A DNA stretch of 64,000 nucleotides from Sphingomonadaceae bacterium (GTDB lineage Bacteria > Pseudomonadota > Alphaproteobacteria > Sphingomonadales > Sphingomonadaceae), in the NCBI GenBank assembly GCA_009926135.1, contig RFPL01000012.1:19341-83340 (forward strand), given 5' to 3'. This document shows positions 7,810 through 17,184 of this stretch, piece by piece. The position numbers and the translations under genes were made by a program. Position 1 is the stretch's first letter, and each line of letters begins with the position of its first letter. The notes beneath the pieces are model-generated. The model saw only the letters and a list, made by a program, of their open reading frames with translations. It made no database searches and was not told the origin of the DNA.

Positions 7810-9738
7810 CTAGCGCCCGCTGGTCAGCAGGCTGTCGACCACGCCGGGGTCAGCCAGGGTCGAGGTGTCGCCGAGGTTGGAGACATCACCTTCGGCAATC
7901 TTGCGCAGGATCCGGCGCATGATCTTGCCCGAGCGGGTCTTGGGCAGAGCCGGAGCAAAGTGGATCACGTCGGGCGTGGCGATCGGGCCGATCTCGTGAC
8001 GGACCCATGCAACAAGCTCCTTGCGGACTGCATCGTCCGGCTCTTCGCCGGCGTTGAGCGTCACGTAAGCGTAGATGCCCTGGCCCTTGATCTCGTGCGG
8101 CATGCCGACCACGGCGGCTTCGGCCACCTTGGCGTGGGCAACCAGTGCGCTCTCCACTTCGGCCGTGCCCATCCGGTGGCCCGAAACGTTGATAACGTCA
8201 TCGACCCGGCCGGTGATCCAGTAATAGCCGTCCTCGTCGCGCTTGCAGCCATCGCCAGTGAAGTACTTGCCGCGATAGGTGGTGAAATAGGTCTGGAAGA
8301 AGCGCTCGTGATCGCCCCAGACCGTGCGCATCTGGCCCGGCCAGGACTGGGTGATGCAGAGGTTGCCCTCGGTCGCACCGTCCAGCACGAGGCCCTCGCC
8401 ATCGACGATCTGCGGCACCACGCCGAACATCGGGAAGCTGGCCGCCCCCGGCTTCAGCGCATGGGCACCCGGAAGGGGCGTCATCATGCAGGCGCCGGTT
8501 TCGGTCTGCCAATAGGTATCGACGATCGGGCAGCGTTCATCGCCCACCACGCGCCAGTACCATTCCCAGGCCTCCGGGTTGATGGGCTCACCGACCGAGC
8601 CAAGCAGGCGCAGGCTTGCCCGGCTGGTGGCCTTCACCCAATCGTCGCCCTCGCGCATCAGGGCGCGCAGCGCGGTCGGCGCGCCATAGAAGATCTCAAC
8701 CTTGTGGCGGTCCACGATCTCCCAGAAGCGGCTGTGGGTCGGATAGTTCGGCACGCCTTCGAACATCACCGTGGTCGCGCCGTTGGCGAGCGGGCCATAG
8801 ACGACATAGGAGTGGCCGGTGACCCAGCCGACATCGGCAGCGCACCAGTAGATCTCACCGGGGCGGTAATCGAACACGTACTGGTGGGTCATCGCCGCCC
8901 AGGTCAGGTAGCCGCCGGTGGTGTGAAGCACGCCCTTGGGCTTGCCGGTGCTGCCCGAGGTGTAGAGGATGAACAGCGGGTCTTCCGCGCCCATTTCCTC
9001 ATAGGGGCAAGTGCCCGAGACGGCGTCGCGCTGTTGATGCCACCAATGATCGCGGCCCGCTGCCATGGTGACCTGATTGCCGACATGGCGCACGACCAGC
9101 ACCGCCTCAACCCCCGGGCACTGCGCCAGCGCCTCGTCGACATTGGCCTTCAGCGGCACCAGCTTGCCGCCGCGCATTCCGGCATCGGCAGTGATCAGGA
9201 AGTTGCTGTCACAGTCCTGGATTCGCCCCGCGAGCGCCTCTGGGCTGAACCCGCCAAAAACGATTGAATGGATTGCCCCGATGCGGCTGCAGGCCAGCAT
9301 GGCAACGGCCGCCTCAGGCACCATCGGCATGTAGATCGTGATCCGGTCACCGCGCTTGGCCCCCAGCGCCTTGAGCGCATTGGCCATGCGGCAGACTTCC
9401 TCGTGCAGTTCGCGGTAGGTCAGCCGGCGCTGCTTGCTGGCGTCGTCCCCTTCCCAGATGATCGCGGTAACATCGCCGCGCTCCGCCAGATGGCGATCAA
9501 GGCAATTGGCCGAGACGTTGAGCGTCCCGTCAGAGAACCACTCGATCCCGAAGTCCGCTTCATCGAACGAGCACTGACTAAGCTTCGACCACGGCTTGAT
9601 CCAGTCCAGCCGCGCCGATTCCTCTCGCCAGAACGTTTCCGGCGTTTCCAGCGCGGCGCGGTACTTCTCGGCATAGACCTTGGCGGTGATCTGCGCGCGG
9701 GCGGCCCATTCAGCGGGGACGGGGTGGACAGTGGCCAT
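7810..9738 (-). CDS. acsA: Acetyl-CoA synthetase (acetate-CoA ligase)
   Basis: 642 aa, the usual length of AcsA. ATG at 9736-9738 with AGGGAG upstream; a longer opening to 9843 lacks these. Motifs: [44 protein letters not shown]-type [45 protein letters not shown], and the C-terminal [11 protein letters not shown] with the Lys that is acetylated in regulated enzymes. It converts acetate, ATP and CoA to acetyl-CoA through an acetyl-AMP intermediate. It appears to be a single-gene unit; the TonB-like gene upstream is on the same strand with a 56-base gap. Confidence 0.95.
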   Translation of the reverse strand: MATVHPVPAEWAARAQITAKVYAEKYRAALETPETFWREESARLDWIKPWSKLSQCSFDEADFGIEWFSDGTLNVSANCLDRHLAERGDVTAIIWEGDDASKQRRLTYRELHEEVCRMANALKALGAKRGDRITIYMPMVPEAAVAMLACSRIGAIHSIVFGGFSPEALAGRIQDCDSNFLITADAGMRGGKLVPLKANVDEALAQCPGVEAVLVVRHVGNQVTMAAGRDHWWHQQRDAVSGTCPYEEMGAEDPLFILYTSGSTGKPKGVLHTTGGYLTWAAMTHQYVFDYRPGEIYWCAADVGWVTGHSYVVYGPLANGATTVMFEGVPNYPTHSRFWEIVDRHKVEIFYGAPTALRALMREGDDWVKATSRASLRLLGSVGEPINPEAWEWYWRVVGDERCPIVDTYWQTETGACMMTPLPGAHALKPGAASFPMFGVVPQIVDGEGLVLDGATEGNLCITQSWPGQMRTVWGDHERFFQTYFTTYRGKYFTGDGCKRDEDGYYWITGRVDDVINVSGHRMGTAEVESALVAHAKVAEAAVVGMPHEIKGQGIYAYVTLNAGEEPDDAVRKELVAWVRHEIGPIATPDVIHFAPALPKTRSGKIMRRILRKIAEGDVSNLGDTSTLADPGVVDSLLTSGR

Positions 9739-9793
9739 CGGTAATCTCCCTTTGCCCCTCCCTTGCCGCCGCCGAGGGCCGCGATCAAGCGGG

Positions 9794-10513
9794 TCAGAAG
9801 AAGAATTTCTGCTGCCAGTAGAAGGTCCCGGCCACTGGCTCACCGGCAGCGTTCAGCGCGGGCTTGAAGCGCAGTCGCTCCCTGGCGAGGCGGCAAGTCA
9901 CTTCATCCGTCTCCGGCAGGCCGCTGGACTTGTAGATCCGGCAGCTCGTGGCGCGGCCCTCCGGGCTGATCGTCAGCGCGAGGATCACCGCCTTGCCAAT
10001 CCGCTCCTCGCGCCCGCCGGGCGGAATCGGGAAGTCGGCGGCGCGGTCGATCCGGCCGGAAATATGGACCGGCTTGCTCGCTCCGCCGCCCTGCCCGCTG
10101 CCGCCCGCCCCGCTGCCGGTGCCAGTTCCGCTACCGCCCGCACCAGTGCCGCTGCCGGCATCGCGCGCGCCAGAGGTATCGGCGCTGCCGGTGCTGGAGG
10201 CCCGCGGAGCAGGGGCCTTGGCAATTGCCACCTTTGGCTGCTCGGCCTTCACCTCGCGCGGGACCGCCTTCTTCCCGGCCTCCCCAGCTGCGCCCGCCGG
10301 CTTGGGTTCGGGCCGGGGCTCGGGCGGCGGAGGGGGCGCGGTGATCGTGACGGTCAGCGTGCGGGCGATGGTCTGGGCCACCTGCGCGGTAAAGTCCGGC
10401 GCGAAGGCGCGGATCAGCGCCAGGATCGCCGCAAGGTGCAGCAGCGCCACCAGCACGATCACACCCAGCTTGACCCGGCGCGGCGGGGTAAGGTCCAGCT
10501 CGTCCTCGCTCAT
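9794..10513 (-). CDS. TonB family energy-transducing protein
   Basis: 239 aa. One N-terminal transmembrane anchor (about residues 16-38, [24 protein letters not shown]), then a Pro-rich stretch ([14 protein letters not shown]), then a Gly/Ser/Thr repeat linker ([18 protein letters not shown]), then a C-terminal TonB-like domain ([60 protein letters not shown]). It would couple the proton motive force to TBDRs such as those at 13.5 and 46.9 kb. No exbB or exbD is next to it. The short C-terminal domain and glycine linker make it one of several TonB paralogues typical of this group. Confidence 0.8.
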   Translation of the reverse strand: MSEDELDLTPPRRVKLGVIVLVALLHLAAILALIRAFAPDFTAQVAQTIARTLTVTITAPPPPPEPRPEPKPAGAAGEAGKKAVPREVKAEQPKVAIAKAPAPRASSTGSADTSGARDAGSGTGAGGSGTGTGSGAGGSGQGGGASKPVHISGRIDRAADFPIPPGGREERIGKAVILALTISPEGRATSCRIYKSSGLPETDEVTCRLARERLRFKPALNAAGEPVAGTFYWQQKFFF

Positions 10514-10551
10514 CCAGCCGTTATGACAGGCCGGCCGCCCGATTCAAAGGG

Positions 10552-11910
10552 TTAGGAGAGCGGCGCGACATCGAATGCGAAGGTCAGCCGCTCCCCTGCG
10601 GCGAACGGTTCGGTCGCGTGCCACAGGGTCGAGCCGAACAGCGCCAGGCGGCCCGGCTTTGGCTCGATCTGCCTGAGCGGCGGCAGGTCCAGGCCAAGTT
10701 CCGGAGGGGGGCGGCCGAGCGAAAGCCAGCCGGCGGGCGCTTCGCCCAGCTCATGTGGTTCGGGCAGGCTGACATAGCAGGCCGAGCTGATCCAGCCGCG
10801 CACATGGGTATGGCTGGCGTGGAAGCCCGCCCCGGCGAGCCGGACTGACCAACTGCCCGCAAAGCGCAGCGGCCCGGTGCCGCGCTCCAGCAGCGGATGG
10901 CCGGCCTGATGTGGCAAGCCTACCGCAAAGCCGGCCACGGCGGCCAGTACCTTGTCGCGCGCCAGCCGGATCGCCGGATCGGGGTGGAAAAACAGCTGCC
11001 GGTCGGTCTGGGTACCCCCGCGCACCGACTGTTCGGGATAGGGCGCCTTCATCCGGTGAAGGCGGCGCAGGGCAACGGCCAGATCGGCCAGCTGTTGCGG
11101 CGTGATGTCCAGATCGACCGCCGCCGCGTGCAGCGGATCGCCATCGAGCCAGCCAGCCTGCGGATCACCCCGCAAACGCCAGCACAGCCCGACATAGGGC
11201 CAGAACATCCGCGCCGGCGGGCCACTCAAGTGGCGCTGGGCAATCTCCAGTGCCGCGTCGGGATGCCCGGTCCGCAGCAGGTAGCGAACATGGCAGAGGT
11301 CGGTCCCCGGATCGGCGAGCGCGGTGTAGGGCGCGAAATCGGGAATGCCTTGGCCGCTTTCGGCGGTCAGGAAGAGAGCCGACAGCGCCAGTCCTTGCGA
11401 GGGCGGACAGGCTAGCTGCGCCCCGGCGAGGACCTTCTGCGCTGCGGTCCAGTCCTTGCGCGTCGCATGCTGCTGGAACCAGCCGAGCCACAGCGCGGTG
11501 TTGGCAGGGTCACGCGCGGTTGCCTCTGCGAAAGAGCGGTCCCATCCATCAGTCTCGCCATTGGTGATCCGCATCGCGCTCAGCGTCCGGTGCCCGTCGA
11601 GCCAACCGGGATGCTGCGCCAGCACGCCCCCCAGCAGGGCCTCCGCCGCAGGGCCATCCCCTTCCGCCGCCAGTGCCAGCGCGTGGTTGCGGATCAGGTC
11701 AGGCTGGCCGGGCAGCAGGGTCGCGGCCCGCTCGAACAGGTCAGCGGCGGGCTGCCAGGCCTCGAAGGCGATCTGGGCGTGGCCAAAAGCGACTTGCGGG
11801 CTGGCCGGATCAAGCCGCGCCGCCTCGGCAATTTCCTCCAGCGCCGCGTCGATATCCTGATCGGCCAGCAATGCCGCCGCCCGGCTGACGCGCTGCGCGG
11901 TATCGGTCAT
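10552..11910 (-). CDS. TPR protein with C-terminal 2OG-Fe(II) oxygenase-like domain
   Basis: 452 aa, start at the ATG 11908-11910 overlapping the stop of the halogenase gene. Residues 1-230 are tetratricopeptide-like helices (AALEEIAEAARLDPASPQVAFGHAQIAFE, WQPAADLFERAATLLPGQPDLIRNHALAL). The C-terminal 200 residues show a double-stranded beta-helix pattern with HASHTHVRGWISSACYVSLP and LFGSTLWHATEPF, giving His residues plausible as iron ligands. Such proteins commonly accompany TBDR-halogenase pairs in sphingomonads and caulobacters. Substrate unknown. Confidence 0.7.
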   Translation of the reverse strand: MTDTAQRVSRAAALLADQDIDAALEEIAEAARLDPASPQVAFGHAQIAFEAWQPAADLFERAATLLPGQPDLIRNHALALAAEGDGPAAEALLGGVLAQHPGWLDGHRTLSAMRITNGETDGWDRSFAEATARDPANTALWLGWFQQHATRKDWTAAQKVLAGAQLACPPSQGLALSALFLTAESGQGIPDFAPYTALADPGTDLCHVRYLLRTGHPDAALEIAQRHLSGPPARMFWPYVGLCWRLRGDPQAGWLDGDPLHAAAVDLDITPQQLADLAVALRRLHRMKAPYPEQSVRGGTQTDRQLFFHPDPAIRLARDKVLAAVAGFAVGLPHQAGHPLLERGTGPLRFAGSWSVRLAGAGFHASHTHVRGWISSACYVSLPEPHELGEAPAGWLSLGRPPPELGLDLPPLRQIEPKPGRLALFGSTLWHATEPFAAGERLTFAFDVAPLS

Positions 11911-13421
11911 GCCTTGCAGTGCTGGTCGATGAAGGCCTGATGGCTGGGCTGGCGGGCCGCCTCGGTGGCCATGGCGCTGCGGAGCTTGCCCAGCCACTCA
12001 CGCCCACTTGGCCGGTAGGCACCCAGCGGATCGGTCCCTTCGGGCAAGTTGAACTGGCCGATGTGGACCGCGTGCCAGCTTGGCGGGGCAAACAGGTCCA
12101 TCTCGCGCGGGATATGCCGGCCATAGCGGCGGAAGTGGTCGATCTTGAAGGTCAGGGTGTCCGGAATTTCCATCGCAGCAGTATGCCGCCACATCGGTTC
12201 ATCACGGTCCATCAGCTTGTAATGCAGGACGATGAAATCGCGGATGCGCTCCATCTCGGTGGTGGCGATGTGATTGTATTCGGCGATCACCGTCGGATCG
12301 AAACTGGTGTCCGGGAACAGCGCGAGCAGCTTCGATATGCCGGCCTGGATCAGGTGCAGGCTGGTCGATTCGAGCGGCTCAAGGAACCCGCTGGACAGAC
12401 CGACCGCCACCACGTTCCTGTCCCAGAATTTGCGACGCATGCCGGTGGTGAAGCGCAGCCGGTTCGGATCGGCCAGCGGCTTGCCGTCTAGGTTGGCAAG
12501 CAACACGTCGAGCGCCGCCTCATCGCTGGTGAACTGGCTGGAATAGACGTGGCCGTTGCCGGTGCGGTGCTGCAGCGGGATGCGCCACTGCCATCCGGCC
12601 TCGCGCGCGGTCGAGCGGGTGTAGGGGGTGAAATCACCCGCCTTCTCGCAGGGAACGGCGACGGCGCGGTCGCAGGGCAGCCAGTGCGACCAGTCGACAT
12701 AACCAGCCTGAAGCGCGCCTTCGATCAGCAAGCCCCGGAAACCCGAGCAGTCGATGAACAGCTCGGCCTCGAGGTTGCGGCCGTCTTCCAAGGTCACGCC
12801 GGTCACAAAGCCGGTCTCGCCATGCTGCTGGACCGAACCGATCTTGCCTTCGTGCCGCACTACGCCGCGTGCCTCGGAATAGGCGCGCAGGTAGCGGGCA
12901 TAGAGCCCGGCATCGAAATGATAGGCATAGTCGAAGGTCGAAAGGACCGAGCGCGGATCGCCGCTTGGCCGGACAAAGCGGTTTGCCCGGGCCAGGTGCC
13001 AGGCCATCGCATGCTCGTCGAACTCGGCTGTCTCTCCTGCGGCCCTGGCCAGCAGCCAGTGCTGGTGGACCGGCACCACGTCAAACGCACGGCCATGCGG
13101 GCCGAAGGGGTGGAAATAGCGGTGGCCCTGGCGGCCCCAGTTCACGAACTCGATCCCCAGCTTGTAGCTCGCCTGGGTGCGCTTCATGAATTCGGCTTCG
13201 TCGATGCCGAGCATCTGGTTGAAGGTGCGGATCGGCGGGATCGTCGCCTCGCCCACCCCGACCGTGCCGATCTCCTCGCTCTCGATCAGGGCAATCTCGC
13301 AGCCTTGGGTCAGGTTGGCAGAGAGCGCCGCCGCCGTCATCCATCCGGCCGAGCCGCCGCCGACGATCAGGATCCTGCGGATGGGTTGTGCCTGTGAAGC
13401 CATTGTTCGTTCGCTTGCCAT
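11907..13421 (-). CDS. Tryptophan-halogenase-like flavoprotein
   Basis: 504 aa from the ATG at 13419-13421; a second ATG at 13401-13403 would drop 6 residues. N-terminal FAD site GGGSAGWMTAAAL, then GVGEATIPPIRTFNQMLGI, then the halogenase-type motif GWQWRIPLQ and the FAD-contacting SSGFLEPLESTSLHLIQ. The family includes PrnA and RebH, which make HOCl from FADH2, O2 and chloride. In this order, in an operon behind a sugar TBDR, the enzyme is unlikely to make a halogenated antibiotic, and its substrate is not known. No flavin reductase is next to it. Confidence 0.85.
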   Translation of the reverse strand: MASERTMASQAQPIRRILIVGGGSAGWMTAAALSANLTQGCEIALIESEEIGTVGVGEATIPPIRTFNQMLGIDEAEFMKRTQASYKLGIEFVNWGRQGHRYFHPFGPHGRAFDVVPVHQHWLLARAAGETAEFDEHAMAWHLARANRFVRPSGDPRSVLSTFDYAYHFDAGLYARYLRAYSEARGVVRHEGKIGSVQQHGETGFVTGVTLEDGRNLEAELFIDCSGFRGLLIEGALQAGYVDWSHWLPCDRAVAVPCEKAGDFTPYTRSTAREAGWQWRIPLQHRTGNGHVYSSQFTSDEAALDVLLANLDGKPLADPNRLRFTTGMRRKFWDRNVVAVGLSSGFLEPLESTSLHLIQAGISKLLALFPDTSFDPTVIAEYNHIATTEMERIRDFIVLHYKLMDRDEPMWRHTAAMEIPDTLTFKIDHFRRYGRHIPREMDLFAPPSWHAVHIGQFNLPEGTDPLGAYRPSGREWLGKLRSAMATEAARQPSHQAFIDQHCKA

Positions 13422-13429
13422 GAAAGAAA

Positions 13430-13497
13430 GCGGGCGGGAAGCAGCCAAAGCCGTTCCCGCCCGCGAAGTGCCGCGGCCCGCCTGGAGTTGGCGGGCC
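13430..13497 (-). terminator. Double hairpin between the TBDR and the halogenase gene
   Basis: Two perfect stems follow the TBDR stop: GGCCCGCC at 13475-13482 with GGCGGGCC at 13490-13497 (8 bp, 7-nt loop), and GCGGGCGGGAA at 13430-13440 with TTCCCGCCCGC at 13454-13464 (11 bp). No T tract follows on the minus strand. They may partly terminate, or may stabilise, the TBDR mRNA so that it outnumbers the downstream genes. Confidence 0.55.
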
Positions 13498-13512
13498 CGG
13501 TGGAGAACAACC

Positions 13513-15984
13513 TTAGAAGCTGTAGCGCACCGAAGCGGTGAAGGTGCGTCCCAGCGCCGGGGCACCGCTCAGCGCGGCCGGATTGGTCGAGCTGTCGAAG
13601 ATGCCGCCGTTGCCGCGGAAGTCGAAGGTGTCGAACAGGTTGTAGACCTGCAGGCCCAGTTCGAGGTTCTGGACCGGACGGACCCGCAGCACGCCGTTGA
13701 ATACGGCCTTGCCCGGATATTCCAGACCCGCACCGTCGATCGCGGCGGTCTGGCCGGTGGCCGACAGGCCGATCGTGGCCATGTCGGTGATGTCGTAGTT
13801 GGCCGAGACCGTGTACGACAGGTCCGGGATACCATCGGCCCGGGTATAGACGGTGGCGTTCGCCCCCGCCCGCTTGGCCTTGGTGTAAGTCGCCGTACCG
13901 ACGAGGTTGAACCCGCCGTTCTGGTAGGTCACGAACAGTTCGGCACCCGACGACTTGTACTTGGTGTCGATGATGCAGCCGCCGGTCGGGCACTGGGCCG
14001 TCACGGTGGGCTCATAGTCGCTGCGGCTGAAGCTGCCCTTGAGCAGGGTCAGTTCGACCGAGTACCGCCCGCCAATCAGGTCGCCGCGGTTCTTCAGGCC
14101 CAGTTCGTACTGCTTCACGAAGTCGACCGAGGGAACCAGACCGCTCTGGTTGAGCTGACCGGAGGCGGTGAACTTGCCCGACACCGTCTGGCGGTCCGAG
14201 TTGAAGCGGCCGCCACGCGAGGCACGGACGAACAACGACGTATCCGGATTGACCTTCCACAACGCACCCGCAGTCCAGGTGGTGTAGTTGCGGCCATAGT
14301 CCAGCACTTCACGGGCCCCGTTGGCGGTGATCGTCGGGATCTGGGTGGTGATGCCATTGAAGGTGACCGGGGTGTTGAACTCGGTCGTGCTGCCGGCAAC
14401 GGTCCAGCCCGACGCCCGCATCATTTCGAAGCGGACCGAGCCGTCGATCGCGAAGTTGTCGTTATCGAGATCGAGCCCGACATAGGGCGCGTTGTCGGTG
14501 TACGACAGTTCGTAATCGCGGGCACAGCAGTTGCCCCAGTTGTTGTTGAACCCGGCAATGCCTTCGGCGGTCAGACGCGCGCCGGCAGCGGTGTAGAGGT
14601 CAAGCTGCGCGGGGTTGGCACCGCTGACTTCGCGGTAGGACTTGTTGGTGTGCCAATCCATGTTGATCTTCTGGTTCATGTAGAACCAGCCGGCACGAGC
14701 CGTGATCGTTGCGAAGCCGCCTTCGAACTTGCCGGTCAGGCCCAGGTCGTTGGCGAAGCTGCCGATGTCGCGGATATTGGTGCGGACATTGGTGTTCGTG
14801 TCGATGTAGGTGCCGGTATAGGTCTGGCCGGCTTTCGGGCCGCTGGCATAACGCGCAGTGGCCACGACACCGCCGTTGACTGTCGAACCGATCACCGAAG
14901 AGGTGCGGCCGATGCCGAGGAACGGAGCGGTGAACGCGCCGCTCATGTCGGTCCAGCGCATGTTGTTGTCGACGGTGATTCCGTCCGAGAACTCATAGTG
15001 GAACTGGTTCTGGATCGACTTGGAGTTGGTGGTGATGCCCGACATCGAAACGCGTTCGAGATCGCCTTCGCGGTTGTAGATCAGGAACGACTGGTTGAGC
15101 GTCGAATAGTTCGACTGGTCACGCCCGTCGAAGCCGGGGAACGGCTTCAGATTGGCAACCTTGCCGCCCGACACGGTACCAAGCGCCGGAGCGCCGGTGT
15201 AGTTCGGTTCACGCGTGTCCGCATACTTGAACAGGAAGCGGATATAGCCTTTGCCGTCCGCGAATTCCTTGGTGACGTTGCCCTTGATCTGGACCGAGTC
15301 CGAGACATTGAAGCCGGCCTTCAGCGGGCCGCGGCCAACCTTGTAGAAGCCGCCGAGGTGGAAATAGAGCGTGTCGGTGATCGGACCGCCATAGCGGAAG
15401 TCGACCTTGGTCTCATTGAAGCCCAGCCCCTTGTTGAGCTGGATGAAGCCGCCTTCCTGCTTGCCGGTGTGGCTGATGTAGTTGATGACCGCACCCGGTG
15501 CCTGCGAGGCGAAAGTTGCAGCGGTGCCGCCGCGCACGGCTTCAACCTTCTGGGTCGAGGCATCGAAGCGGGTCCAGTAGTCGTTGTTGCCGAACTGGAT
15601 GTCGCCGAACAGCACGGTTGGCAGGCCATCTTCCTGCAGCTGGACGAAGGGCGATCCACCGGTAGCGACCGGCAGGCCGCGCACCGCGATGTTCGAGTTT
15701 CCGCCCGGGCCCGAAGTCCCCGCGACCTGGATCCCCGGCAGCATGCGGAACAGTTCGGCTTCCGAGCTCGGCTTGAAATCCTGGATCAGATCGGCGCTGA
15801 CTGAAGTCACCGAGATCGCGCTGTCGATCTGGGCCTTGTCGCGGCCCGAGGCCGTGACAACGATTTCATCGAGCCCGCTCGGCTCGTCCGCCGGGGCGTC
15901 CTGGGCCAAGGCGGGGAACGCGAAGCTGGCCCCGGCGACAATGGCCAGAGCCGAGACAACGCTACGCAACTGCGACTTCTTCAT
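13513..15984 (-). CDS. TonB-dependent receptor of the sugar locus
   Basis: 823 aa. The ATG at 15982-15984 has GGGAGG 7 bases upstream; the longer opening is rejected because it would run into the divergent lacI gene. Signal peptide residues 1-26 (ending FPALAQD), TonB box GLDEIVVTAS, plug domain (SNIAVRGLPVATGGSPFVQLQEDGLPT, VEAVRGGTAATFASQAPGAVINYIS), then a long beta-barrel ending in VRYSF. It imports a large or scarce solute across the outer membrane. Two LacI-type operators lie at its promoter, and sucrase and alpha-galactosidase genes are nearby, so an oligosaccharide such as raffinose or sucrose is the inferred ligand. Confidence 0.92.
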   Translation of the reverse strand: MKKSQLRSVVSALAIVAGASFAFPALAQDAPADEPSGLDEIVVTASGRDKAQIDSAISVTSVSADLIQDFKPSSEAELFRMLPGIQVAGTSGPGGNSNIAVRGLPVATGGSPFVQLQEDGLPTVLFGDIQFGNNDYWTRFDASTQKVEAVRGGTAATFASQAPGAVINYISHTGKQEGGFIQLNKGLGFNETKVDFRYGGPITDTLYFHLGGFYKVGRGPLKAGFNVSDSVQIKGNVTKEFADGKGYIRFLFKYADTREPNYTGAPALGTVSGGKVANLKPFPGFDGRDQSNYSTLNQSFLIYNREGDLERVSMSGITTNSKSIQNQFHYEFSDGITVDNNMRWTDMSGAFTAPFLGIGRTSSVIGSTVNGGVVATARYASGPKAGQTYTGTYIDTNTNVRTNIRDIGSFANDLGLTGKFEGGFATITARAGWFYMNQKINMDWHTNKSYREVSGANPAQLDLYTAAGARLTAEGIAGFNNNWGNCCARDYELSYTDNAPYVGLDLDNDNFAIDGSVRFEMMRASGWTVAGSTTEFNTPVTFNGITTQIPTITANGAREVLDYGRNYTTWTAGALWKVNPDTSLFVRASRGGRFNSDRQTVSGKFTASGQLNQSGLVPSVDFVKQYELGLKNRGDLIGGRYSVELTLLKGSFSRSDYEPTVTAQCPTGGCIIDTKYKSSGAELFVTYQNGGFNLVGTATYTKAKRAGANATVYTRADGIPDLSYTVSANYDITDMATIGLSATGQTAAIDGAGLEYPGKAVFNGVLRVRPVQNLELGLQVYNLFDTFDFRGNGGIFDSSTNPAALSGAPALGRTFTASVRYSF

Positions 15985-16053
15985 GGGTATCCTCCCCTCG
16001 AACACCCCTTTTGTGGGGCACACCTGCCGCAAGCAAGCTGTAGCTCTACTTCG

Positions 16054-16086
16054 GCAATCGATTGCACTATTATGGCAATCGATTGC
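16054..16086. promoter_or_regulatory. Tandem LacI-type operators between the TBDR and lacI genes
   Basis: Two identical perfect palindromes GCAATCGATTGC, at 16054-16065 and 16075-16086. Their centres are 21 bp apart, two helical turns, so two dimers (or one tetramer) could bind the same DNA face. They lie in the only gap between the divergent TBDR and lacI-type genes. The same core recurs at 19273 and 24942. Confidence 0.85.
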
Positions 16087-16170
16087 AATCGCAAGTGCAA
16101 ATGTGACAAATGGCCTACGAAAAATCCGCATCGCCCATTGCGTTTGCCGACGATTGCAGGAAAATGGGGC

Positions 16171-17184
16171 ATGACCGACCGGCCCCGCATCCGAAACATT
16201 GCCGATCTTGCCAAGATAGCCGGAGTTTCGCCGGGAACGGTATCCCGCGCCTTGTCCGGTGCCGGGCTGATCAGCCAGAAAACGCGCGACCGGATCCAGG
16301 CTCTTGCGCGGGAGCACGAATTCCGCCCCAACGTGATGGCCAGGAACCTTCGGATCCAGCGCACCGGGGCGATCGGCGTGCTGATCCCGCTGGGCCATGA
16401 GACCGGCCAGCATATCTCCGACCCGTTCTTCATCACCATGCTGGGCCTCCTCGCCGATGCCCTGACCGAACGCGGTTACGACCTGATGCTGAGCCGCGTG
16501 ATCCCGACCGATGACGACTGGCTGGATCGCTATGCCGATTCCGGCCGGGTTGATGGCATCATCGTCATCGGCCAGTCAGACCAGTCGGCCGTGCTCGACC
16601 GGGCGGCGGCGCGCTATCGCCCGCTGGTGGTCTGGGGCGGCCATTCGCGCGGCCAGGTCCACTGTTCGGTAGGCTCGGACAACGTGATCGGCGGCGACAT
16701 CGCGACGAGCCACCTGATCGAGCGCGGCTGCAAGCGGATCACGTTCCTGGGCGATCCCACGCCGCTGGAAATTGCCCAGCGCCTCGAAGGGTGTCGCCAG
16801 GCGCTCGCGCGCGCCGGCCTTGACGATGCGCTGACGGTGTTCCCGGCACACCTGGCGGCCGGCATCGATGAGAGCGACATCACGGCCTATCTCGCCAATG
16901 CGGAAACCCGGCCAGACGGGATCTTCGCGGCCTCGGACGTGATCGCGATGAGCGCGCTGCGCGCCTTGTCCGAGCTTGGCCTGGCCGTGCCGGGCGAGGT
17001 GAAGGTGATCGGCTATGATGGCCTGGCGCTGGGCGAACACACAGTGCCGCGGCTTTCGACCGTCAAGCAGGACCTTACCACCGGCGCGCGCAACCTGGTC
17101 GACCTGCTGCTGCGGCGGATCGCCGGGGAAGATACCAGTTCGGTCGTGATGATGCCCGAACTGGTCGCGCGGCTCTCTAGCTAA
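16171..17184 (+). CDS. LacI family transcriptional regulator of the sugar locus
   Basis: 337 aa. The ATG at 16171 follows AGGAAAATGGGGC and gives a normal N-terminus: helix-turn-helix IRNIADLAKIAGVSPGTVSRALSG, hinge FRPNVMARNLRIQRTGAIGVLIP, then a periplasmic-binding-protein-like effector domain (VDGIIVIGQSD, DNVIGGDIATSHLIERGCKRITFLGD, PDGIFAASDVIAMSALRAL, VKVIGYDGLALGEHTVPRLSTVKQD). It lies divergent to the TBDR with two operators between. It most likely represses the TBDR, sucrase and transporter operons until sugar binds. Its 3' end overlaps the convergent fructokinase by 8 bases. Confidence 0.92.
   Translation: MTDRPRIRNIADLAKIAGVSPGTVSRALSGAGLISQKTRDRIQALAREHEFRPNVMARNLRIQRTGAIGVLIPLGHETGQHISDPFFITMLGLLADALTERGYDLMLSRVIPTDDDWLDRYADSGRVDGIIVIGQSDQSAVLDRAAARYRPLVVWGGHSRGQVHCSVGSDNVIGGDIATSHLIERGCKRITFLGDPTPLEIAQRLEGCRQALARAGLDDALTVFPAHLAAGIDESDITAYLANAETRPDGIFAASDVIAMSALRALSELGLAVPGEVKVIGYDGLALGEHTVPRLSTVKQDLTTGARNLVDLLLRRIAGEDTSSVVMMPELVARLSS

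Noticed and set aside
11907..13421. Antibiotic (halogenated metabolite) gene cluster
   Set aside because: No polyketide, non-ribosomal peptide or flavin-reductase genes nearby; the context is a TBDR sugar operon.
13177..15804. 875-aa open frame on the plus strand
   Set aside because: Antisense shadow of the TBDR; Arg/Gly/Val-rich with no motif.
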